NCBI GenBank assembly: GCA_003566215.1
Contig: PXEJ01000100.1
Coordinates: forward strand, 1 to 6,560
DNA length: 6,560 bases
Direction: 5' to 3'
Source: Cyanobacteria bacterium T3Sed10_376R1m
GTDB lineage: Bacteria; Cyanobacteriota; Cyanobacteriia; Cyanobacteriales; Cyanobacteriaceae
Shown here one piece after another: positions 1-4,488 of the stretch. The notes under the pieces were generated by a model. The model saw nothing but the letters and a program-made list of their open reading frames with translations, was not told the DNA's origin and ran no database searches. How positions within the stretch are numbered: the first letter of the stretch is position 1; every line of letters starts with the position of its first letter. The translations under genes were made by a program, and so were the position numbers.

Positions 1-71
1 GTGAAAGAATTAGGCTTATTTTTAGATAAATCTTCGACATAGAAAACAGGATACCAAACTTCTTGATAATT
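1..71. repeat. Direct repeat copy 1 (71 bp, exact), offset 560 bp from copy 2
   Basis: Positions 1-71 are identical to 561-631. Identity ends at position 72 (t versus a at 632). The left end cannot be seen because the copy reaches the window edge, so 71 bp is a minimum. Read in the Rieske gene's frame this copy is out of phase, because 560 is not a multiple of 3. Confidence 0.95.
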
Positions 72-712
72 TCTAATTCTACCGTAGAAACGTTTTTGCG
101 ATCGCCCACCGAACCATGATGAGTATAAGGAATATGACTAGCATCAAGAACATTTTCTAACAAAGTTAAAGCAGAATAAGGAATATCCCTAAAAGTATTT
201 AATATCAACCATTTATCCTCACTGTCTTCCAAAGGATCTACTATGGGAATAGGAGTTTTATGAGCATTATGAGGATTACCAGCATAAACAAATAATAAAT
301 CTTGCTTTACCTGACAAGGATATGATTTAACACAAGCACGATGGGACTTGTGAGCATTACCTTCTTCTCCTTGTTGGGGGATTACTTCGCAATTACCTTC
401 TCCAGAAAATGCCCAACCATGATAGGGGCATTCGAGTAAACCCTCATCATTAATCCTTCCCTCCCTCAAAGGTGCAAGACGATGGGGACATTTATCGGCA
501 AAAACTCTCCATTGTTTAGTTTTTTCCTCCCACCAAATGACAATATCTTCCTCCAAGAGAGTGAAAGAATTAGGCTTATTTTTAGATAAATCTTCGACAT
601 AGAAAACAGGATACCAAACTTCTTGATAATTAAAATTATATTCATCTTCTCCCCCTACCTGTAAAGTTGCAAGGGTTGGAGTGGTAGATTCTTGAATAGT
701 CGATTGTGCCAT
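1..712 (-). CDS. Rieske [2Fe-2S] oxygenase, pheophorbide a oxygenase/Lls1-like; 3' part missing or chimeric
   Basis: Translating from the ATG at 710-712 gives 237 codons, open to the window edge. Seen: a Rieske cluster motif C75-P-H77 then C95-P-Y-H98, with 17 residues between H77 and C95. A mononuclear-iron motif D190-x2-H193-x4-H198 follows, inside ENVLDASHIPYTHHG. This arrangement and wording match the PaO/Lls1/Tic55 branch of Rieske oxygenases, which carry out reductant-dependent oxygenation (chlorophyll breakdown in plants; the cyanobacterial role is less clear). Family members are usually well over 400 residues with a hydrophobic C-terminal part, so roughly half is missing. From about residue 214 the reading frame enters an exact copy of codons 28-51 in another frame (IIKKFGILFSMSKIYLK...), so that tail is not genuine family sequence. 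No clear Shine-Dalgarno precedes the ATG. The gene lies 82 bp downstream of the CPBP gene on the same strand. The domain call is firm; the exact substrate is not. Confidence 0.85.
   Translation of the reverse strand, partial: MAQSTIQESTTPTLATLQVGGEDEYNFNYQEVWYPVFYVEDLSKNKPNSFTLLEEDIVIWWEEKTKQWRVFADKCPHRLAPLREGRINDEGLLECPYHGWAFSGEGNCEVIPQQGEEGNAHKSHRACVKSYPCQVKQDLLFVYAGNPHNAHKTPIPIVDPLEDSEDKWLILNTFRDIPYSALTLLENVLDASHIPYTHHGSVGDRKNVSTVELEIIKKFGILFSMSKIYLKISLILS
98..105. repeat. HIP1 octamer GCGATCGC
   Basis: This is a palindromic octamer followed by CC, the form abundant in many cyanobacterial genomes. It lies inside the Rieske gene, where it encodes part of GDRK, and serves here mainly as a taxonomic marker. 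Confidence 0.9.
561..631. repeat. Direct repeat copy 2, in-frame part of the Rieske gene (codons 28-51)
   Basis: This copy encodes a natural part of the protein (NYQEVWYPVFYVEDLSKN...), with the EVWYPV strand typical of the N-terminus of PaO-like proteins. It is therefore the original, and 1-71 is the displaced copy. Confidence 0.95.
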
Positions 713-794
713 AGTCAAAATAAAATAATTACTTTAATTTCATGGTGACATATTTTTCAGGCAATTGTTACAAAATGTTAAGTTCTTTAGAAAT

Positions 795-1634
795 TTATTG
801 ATAAAGGCTATAAGTGTATAAAATAACCCCAGCAATAACAACTACCATCAAACCAGCTACACTAGCAAGGGGTTTACCTTTTGTACCACAGAGTAGAGGA
901 TTAATATCTTGGTTATATTGATAAACATCTAAGGTATCAAGAAAAGAAATAGATAAAATCCAACCTCCGTGAATGCCAATGGCAAGGGCAATATTACCTT
1001 GGATAAAAAGACTATAAAACAAAACCAGACCCATCAAAAATAGTCCGGGTAGTTGGACAATGGTGTCTTTTCTTTCCCAAAGTAAATGTAATAGAGCAAA
1101 AATCACGCTAGAAATAATTGCTGTTAGCCAAAGATTAAAGTCTTGTGCTAAAAATTTTACAAATACCCCCCTAAAAATTAATTCCTCAGTAGAAGCTACA
1201 AAAATGCTGACTAAAATTAATAGAGGTAAAGTTGTTAAGACTGACTTAACTAGATGAGGGAAACTTTTCCATTGTAACCACCCTAATCCCCATTCCAACG
1301 AATCTATAATTACGATAGTAATAATTCCTATTACATAGCCTAGTAGGATAGAATTAACGAAGCTAACTTTAAAAATTAATAGTATTTGATTAAAAGATTT
1401 TTGTCCCATCACCCCCCATGCTAAAAAAGGAGCGATGAGATAAAGAGATGTAATCAGAGTTAGTTTTTGTGAATTTGAAATTGGGGCGCCTGGATGCCAC
1501 TTAATCAACCTTGAAAGAGGAAATGCAATGGGCAACCAAATAACGCCCCATATTATCAAAAACAAAGTTATTTTGATGATTCCATTGCTATTGATGAGGA
1601 ATGAAATTATCGAGTTGCTCTCAAAATTAATCAT
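795..1634 (-). CDS. CPBP family intramembrane metalloprotease (Rce1/Abi-like)
   Basis: The product is a 279-residue, very hydrophobic protein with about seven likely membrane segments (roughly 21-43, 58-76, 88-112, 133-147, 169-184, 196-221, 258-276). The CPBP motifs are visible in order: E150-E151-x3-R155 (TEELIFRG), F179-x3-H183 (FALLH) and a third-motif histidine, H222 in GIHGGW. In the family the glutamates and histidines form the membrane-embedded catalytic site. The residue four after H222 is Ile rather than the Asn/Asp of many members, although an HxxW variant occurs in other bacterial CPBP proteins. Bacterial relatives work in CAAX-like processing, bacteriocin self-protection or unknown proteolysis; nothing here chooses between them. 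A weak GAAAG lies 6 nt before the ATG. The gene is 87 bp downstream of cyabrB2 and 82 bp upstream of the Rieske gene, all minus strand, so co-transcription is possible but unproven. Confidence 0.9.
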   Translation of the reverse strand: MINFESNSIISFLINSNGIIKITLFLIIWGVIWLPIAFPLSRLIKWHPGAPISNSQKLTLITSLYLIAPFLAWGVMGQKSFNQILLIFKVSFVNSILLGYVIGIITIVIIDSLEWGLGWLQWKSFPHLVKSVLTTLPLLILVSIFVASTEELIFRGVFVKFLAQDFNLWLTAIISSVIFALLHLLWERKDTIVQLPGLFLMGLVLFYSLFIQGNIALAIGIHGGWILSISFLDTLDVYQYNQDINPLLCGTKGKPLASVAGLMVVVIAGVILYTYSLYQ

Positions 1635-1721
1635 TTTTATCTTTCAAGTTTTTTCGATGGTTTATCCACCAAATTTTTATTTTTTTGAGTTGATTTGATA
1701 AATTACAACGAAGCAAGTAAT

Positions 1722-2117
1722 TTAGTTTTCATCGCTGTCAAATTCTTCCCCTTCTCCTACTTGTTTAAGATGAATATGTTTATAACCTAATTTAATTTCA
1801 AATTCATCCCCCGGTTGTAATCCCATTTTTTGAGTGTAACTAGAACCAATTACAATTTGACCATTTTTGTGAACACTCACGCGAAAAGTGGCTTCTCTGC
1901 CCCTTCCATCTTTTGTTCTTTCAGGATCTAACGGTACTCCTTTCGCAGATAATACAGCATCATAAAAGTCTGTTAAATTAACTCTTACCTTACCGTTTTT
2001 TGCTTCGGTATAATAACCGCAGCGCTTTGCTCTCTCACGACGTGGGACATCAGATAACTCTTTTACTTTTTGTAATAACTCTTTTCCAGACAATGGTGTA
2101 GGTGCTATTTCTGCCAT
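1722..2117 (-). CDS. cyabrB2: cyAbrB2-type transcriptional regulator
   Basis: The 131-residue product starts MAEIAPTPLSGKELLQKVKE. It carries the cyanobacterial AbrB hallmarks: RRERAKRCGYY (26-36), RVNLTDFYDAVLSAKGVPLD (45-64), and a C-terminal AbrB-like segment at about 77-118 (RVSVHKNGQIVIG, QPGDEFEIKLGYKHIHLKQ). Unlike Bacillus AbrB, the DNA-binding-type segment is at the C-terminus, as is usual for cyAbrB. The RGREATFRVSVHKNG wording fits the cyAbrB2 branch rather than cyAbrB1. In Synechocystis, cyAbrB2 acts broadly on carbon/nitrogen balance, inorganic-carbon uptake and hydrogenase genes. C33 is the only cysteine. An in-frame ATG at 2148-2150 would add 11 residues (MKEKITNEEIY). I prefer 2117 because of its strong Shine-Dalgarno and because cyAbrB proteins typically begin MAE. 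The acidic tail EGEEFDSDEN is also typical. It is divergent from sdhB. Confidence 0.93.
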   Translation of the reverse strand: MAEIAPTPLSGKELLQKVKELSDVPRRERAKRCGYYTEAKNGKVRVNLTDFYDAVLSAKGVPLDPERTKDGRGREATFRVSVHKNGQIVIGSSYTQKMGLQPGDEFEIKLGYKHIHLKQVGEGEEFDSDEN

Positions 2118-2124
2118 ATATATT

Positions 2125-2129
2125 TCCTC
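2125..2129 (-). promoter_or_regulatory. Shine-Dalgarno of cyabrB2
   Basis: The minus strand reads GAGGA, then 7 nt (AATATAT), then ATG at 2115-2117. It is the clearest ribosome binding site in the window and decides the start of cyabrB2 against the upstream in-frame ATG. Confidence 0.75.
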
Positions 2130-2148
2130 ATTTGTTATTTTTTCTTTC

Positions 2149-2166
2149 ATTAATTTATCATAACAA
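2149..2166 (-). repeat. 18-bp direct repeat, copy proximal to cyabrB2; contains -10-like TATGAT
   Basis: The plus strand reads ATTAATTTATCATAACAA. On the minus strand this contains TATGAT (2157-2162), close to the sigma-70-type -10 TATAAT. A transcript starting about 7 nt downstream would begin near 2150, leaving a ~33-nt leader before the ATG at 2117. I see no good -35 at the right distance. It could be a promoter element, an operator, or both. Confidence 0.5.
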
Positions 2167-2216
2167 AATTTTGGGATTTAATCACTATTTTTCTTCTTTT
2201 TTTTTTGATCATTATT

Positions 2217-2234
2217 ATTAATTTATCATAACAA
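2217..2234 (-). repeat. 18-bp direct repeat, distal copy
   Basis: This is identical to 2149-2166, 68 bp away start to start. Its TATGAT lies at 2225-2230 on the minus strand. The identity stops at both ends, so this is a discrete 18-bp unit and not part of a longer duplication. Confidence 0.5.
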
Positions 2235-2278
2235 GTGAAGTTTTTATCTAATTAGTCTAATTTTTAAATAGAGTTTAT

Positions 2279-2308
2279 TTGTTAAGTTGTGGGTTTTTGT
2301 GTTATGGA
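2279..2308 (+). promoter_or_regulatory. Candidate sdhB promoter
   Basis: TTGTTA (2279-2284), 18 nt, then TATGGA (2303-2308) preceded by an extended -10 TG at 2300-2301. Both hexamers match consensus only partly, and in such AT-rich DNA chance matches are frequent. The predicted leader to the ATG at 2436 would be about 120 nt. Confidence 0.25.
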
Positions 2309-2435
2309 ATAGTCTAAAAAAAGATAATGAAGATAAATTAAGTTAGTTTTAACAAAATTTAAGGTGATACCCCTTGTAGGTTATGAAATAAGATCGGACA
2401 ATAGAAATAACAATAGTAATAGTGCTAAGCCAAAG

Positions 2436-3446
2436 ATGAAAGTAACTTTTAAAATTCTTCGTCAAAATTCTCATTTAAATCCATATTTTCAAAGTTATAC
2501 TTTGGAAGTAAATTCTAAAAATACCATTCTAGAATGTCTCAATCGTATTAAGTGGGAAGTAGATGGTAGCTTGACCTTTCGCAAAAATTGTCGCAATACA
2601 ATTTGTGGCAGTTGTGGAATGAAAATTAATGGACGTTCGGCTTTGGCTTGTAAGGAAAATGTGGGGGAACAATTGGCAACAAATTCTTTTATTGGGGAGG
2701 AAAAAAATTTAGAAATTGTGATTTCTCCTTTAAATAATATGCCTGTGATTAAAGATTTAATTGTCGATATGAGTAGCTTTTGGAATAATTTAGAAAAGGT
2801 TGAGCCTTATGTTAGTACTAAGGGGCGAAATATTCCTGAAAAAGAGTTTTTACAGTCTCCTGAAGAGCGAAAGTTGTTGGAGCAAACTGGTAATTGTATT
2901 TTATGTGGTGCTTGTTATTCTGAGTGTAATGCAGTGGAGGTTAATGATAATTTTGTAGGGCCCCATGCTTTGGCAAAAAGTTATCGCATGGTGGATGATT
3001 CTCGTGATACTCAAAGGGAGGAAAGGTTAACTAAATATAATGATACTGAGTCTGGGGTGTGGGGTTGTACTCGTTGTTATTTGTGTAATGAGGTTTGTCC
3101 GATGGATGTAGCTCCGTTAGATCAAATTACTAAAATAAAGGGAGCTATTTTGGATCGAGAATCTCCCCGTAGTAGTATTCCCGTAAGACATCGTAAAGTT
3201 TTGGTGGATTTAGTAAAGAGTGGAGGTTGGGTTGATGAACGTAAGTTTGCAGTGATGGTTATTGGTAATTATTTAAGGGATTTACGGGGGTTATTAAGCC
3301 TTGCACCTGTGGGTTTAAGGGTTTTATCGGCTGGTAAGTTACCTTTTTCTTTTGAACCCTCTGAGGGCACAGAGGAAGTGCGATCGCTCATCGATGCAGT
3401 ACAATCTTTTTCGGAAGAAAAAAAAGAAACCCAAGACTTAGAATAA
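2436..3446 (+). CDS. sdhB: Succinate dehydrogenase/fumarate reductase iron-sulfur subunit
   Basis: The product is 336 residues from the ATG at 2436 (MKVTFKILRQ), where family similarity begins. A GTG at 2364 would add 24 Asn-rich residues with no family character. It carries electrons from the flavin subunit to quinone. An N-terminal plant-type ferredoxin domain holds the [2Fe-2S] ligands C52-x4-C57-x2-C60-x11-C72, the same spacing as E. coli SdhB. The C-terminal ferredoxin part has C154-x2-C157-x2-C160-x3-C164 and C211-x2-C214-x2-C217-x3-C221-P. C214 stands where E. coli has a non-cysteine residue beside its [3Fe-4S] cluster, so a [4Fe-4S] is likely here, as in the archaeal/cyanobacterial type. 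The flavin subunit SdhA is not adjacent, which is usual in cyanobacteria. It is longer than E. coli SdhB, with an ~85-residue tail after the last cysteine that includes RHRKVLVDLVKSGGWVDER. It is divergent from cyabrB2 and convergent with the GAF gene. Confidence 0.92.
   Translation: MKVTFKILRQNSHLNPYFQSYTLEVNSKNTILECLNRIKWEVDGSLTFRKNCRNTICGSCGMKINGRSALACKENVGEQLATNSFIGEEKNLEIVISPLNNMPVIKDLIVDMSSFWNNLEKVEPYVSTKGRNIPEKEFLQSPEERKLLEQTGNCILCGACYSECNAVEVNDNFVGPHALAKSYRMVDDSRDTQREERLTKYNDTESGVWGCTRCYLCNEVCPMDVAPLDQITKIKGAILDRESPRSSIPVRHRKVLVDLVKSGGWVDERKFAVMVIGNYLRDLRGLLSLAPVGLRVLSAGKLPFSFEPSEGTEEVRSLIDAVQSFSEEKKETQDLE
3380..3387. repeat. HIP1 octamer GCGATCGC
   Basis: This is the second copy of the cyanobacterial palindromic octamer, inside the 3' end of sdhB, encoding part of EVRSLID. 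Confidence 0.9.
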
Positions 3447-3451
3447 AAAAT

Positions 3452-4252
3452 TTAATGCTCACTACTCATTTTTTGCTGTAATAGATTGAGAATTTCACTG
3501 GTAATATTAATAATCTGATTTGCTCCAAAACCTCCTTTATCTAGTTCTTTAAAAATTGCCTTAGCCACTATATTAGATATTTTGGCTGGATCTGGACTAA
3601 GATTAGATATTTTATCTCCTTTTTGTTCCAACTCTTTGGCAACTGCTAGTTCAATAAATCTTGATTCTAAAATATTTTGTAGTTCTACAATTTGAATAGA
3701 TTTACCTACAAATAGTGCAAAAATCTTGAGTAGTTCTAAATCTTGTTGATTAAATATTTGGTCTTCATTTCTATCACTAACATTGATAACTCCAACTACT
3801 TTATTTGTAATAAAAATAGGAGCAGAAATTAAACTTTTATTATGATTTTGAATATTTCTGGCAACCTTTATAAAAGGAGATTTATTAATATCTTGTACTA
3901 ATAATGATTCTCCCGTAGCCGCTACATGACCAGCGATACCATCATTAAGATTTGTCACTTCTTTGTAGGCTTCTTTGGGCAAATTACCATAGTGAGTAAA
4001 TACTCTCAGATAAGGTTCTTTTATTTCACTGCCATTATTATCTATCTTTTTTGTTTGAAGAAGCATGATGGAGCATCTTTGGGAGTTTAGTATTTGAGCT
4101 GTCATAGATGCAAGGTCTTTTAATCCCATTTCAACATTACTATTCTTTTCGAGAAAACTTGTAAATCCTAGTAATTGAAATAAGAAGTTTTCCTGTGTTG
4201 AAGATGAATCTGTGTTATCTTTTTCAGATAAACAGTTAATTTCTTTTTTCAT
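3452..4252 (-). CDS. GAF domain-containing protein
   Basis: The 266-residue soluble protein starts at the ATG at 4250-4252 with no evident Shine-Dalgarno. A low-complexity polar N-terminus (1-20) precedes a helix (about 22-55). A GAF sensor domain then spans roughly 42-190, with typical blocks SQRCSIMLL (57-65), LNDGIAGHVAATGESLLVQD (102-121) and SLISAPIF...VVGVINVSDR (140-161). After a long helix (187-213) comes a C-terminal module (221-262) with IVAKAIFKEL and GFGANQIINITSEILNLL. There is no histidine kinase, cyclase or GGDEF output domain. The only cysteines are C7 and C60, and the latter is not in the usual bilin-binding position with a following His (it reads C-S), so a phytochrome-like pigment is unlikely. 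The protein probably binds a small ligand or a partner. Its stop is 5 bp from the convergent sdhB stop. Confidence 0.88.
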   Translation of the reverse strand: MKKEINCLSEKDNTDSSSTQENFLFQLLGFTSFLEKNSNVEMGLKDLASMTAQILNSQRCSIMLLQTKKIDNNGSEIKEPYLRVFTHYGNLPKEAYKEVTNLNDGIAGHVAATGESLLVQDINKSPFIKVARNIQNHNKSLISAPIFITNKVVGVINVSDRNEDQIFNQQDLELLKIFALFVGKSIQIVELQNILESRFIELAVAKELEQKGDKISNLSPDPAKISNIVAKAIFKELDKGGFGANQIINITSEILNLLQQKMSSEH

Positions 4253-4262
4253 TATTTTAAAT

Positions 4263-4274
4263 AACCAGTCTGTT
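4263..4274. promoter_or_regulatory. Imperfect palindrome AACCAG-T-CTGTT (downstream copy)
   Basis: The plus strand reads AACCAGTCTGTT. The two arms pair except for one C/T position. It lies in the presumed leader of the GAF gene, between the predicted transcription start and the ATG. A near-copy with the same mismatch is at 4338-4350, which is why it is listed. Confidence 0.25.
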
Positions 4275-4295
4275 ATTTTTTTATGATATTTGTCT

Positions 4296-4325
4296 ATTTT
4301 AACGATAAAAAAATGCTGTTTTCAA
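4296..4325 (-). promoter_or_regulatory. Candidate promoter of the GAF gene
   Basis: On the minus strand TTGAAA (4320-4325; five of six bases match TTGACA), 18 nt, then TAAAAT (4296-4301; five of six match TATAAT). The predicted start near 4289 leaves a leader of about 37 nt before the ATG at 4252. It is the best promoter match in the window, but not tested. Confidence 0.4.
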
Positions 4326-4337
4326 CTATAAATGATT

Positions 4338-4350
4338 AACCAGAACTGTT
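4338..4350. promoter_or_regulatory. Imperfect palindrome AACCAG-AA-CTGTT (upstream copy)
   Basis: The plus strand reads AACCAGAACTGTT. It shares both half-sites with 4263-4274 and sits 12 nt upstream of the candidate -35. Two similar palindromes flanking a promoter would suit a dimeric regulator. The sequence is short and could be chance. Confidence 0.25.
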
Positions 4351-4488
4351 TCTCCGAGAGGGGATAATTAATTGTTGGATTGTTCTAGTGTTATTATTAT
4401 TGTTGATGAATCTATCATATCAGGATCTAAAGGTAATTGTAAGCATCTGAATCTTTGTTCAGTGCTATGATTTTACCTAACCGACAAT

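Larger units (their letters stand above)
2118..2435. other. Divergent cyabrB2/sdhB control region
   Basis: This 318-bp, very AT-rich stretch lies between the two divergent starts chosen here. It holds the cyabrB2 Shine-Dalgarno, two copies of an 18-bp repeat, a run of ten T at 2197-2206, short TCTAATT/TAGTCTAA repeats around 2250-2320, and a weak plus-strand promoter candidate. A frame beginning with GTG at 2364 would extend SdhB 24 residues into it, but that stretch (IPLVGYEIRSDNRNNNSNS) looks like translated spacer. I see no RNA gene or strong hairpin. Confidence 0.7.
4253..4488. other. Spacer between GAF and ATPase genes
   Basis: This 236-bp AT-rich stretch holds the candidate GAF promoter and the two AACCAG...CTGTT palindromes in its left half. 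The right half (4371-4488) lies just after the ATPase stop and has no convincing terminator hairpin. A minimal CTC-CGA-GAG stem around 4352-4360 is too short to call. A TTATTATTATT tract lies at about 4391-4402. Confidence 0.6.

Noticed and set aside
1..712. Insertion sequence as the cause of the 71-bp repeat
   Set aside because: The DNA between the copies is continuous Rieske coding sequence; no transposase, terminal inverted repeats or target duplication is visible.
1060..1257. 65-codon open frame on the plus strand
   Set aside because: It lies wholly inside the CPBP protease gene on the opposite strand and has no family character or ribosome binding site, so it is a shadow of the real gene.
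1655..1688. Small TGGT-TTATCC-ACCA hairpin followed by T-runs on the plus strand
   Set aside because: It has the shape of a terminator, but the stem is only 4 bp and no plus-strand gene ends here; both flanking genes are on the minus strand.
2118..2150. 11-residue N-terminal extension of cyAbrB2 from the ATG at 2148-2150
   Set aside because: The internal ATG at 2117 has a GAGGA 7 nt upstream and begins MAE as cyAbrB proteins usually do. The predicted transcription start near 2150 would leave no leader for the longer form.
2364..2435. 24-residue extension of SdhB from a GTG at 2364
   Set aside because: The added residues are Asn/Ser-rich with no SdhB similarity, whereas MKVTFKILRQ at 2436 is the usual family start. 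It is not fully excluded, since neither start has a strong Shine-Dalgarno.
3451..3475. Bidirectional terminator between sdhB and the GAF gene
   Set aside because: Only a 4-bp AATG/CATT stem lies between an A-run and a T-run, too weak to call.
4371..4472. 34-codon stop-free stretch on the minus strand just after the ATPase stop, reading STEQRFRCLQLPLDPDMIDS and on
   Set aside because: It looks somewhat protein-like, as if it were a decayed gene end, but it has no start codon at its beginning and no recognisable family. Stop-free runs of this length are not rare.
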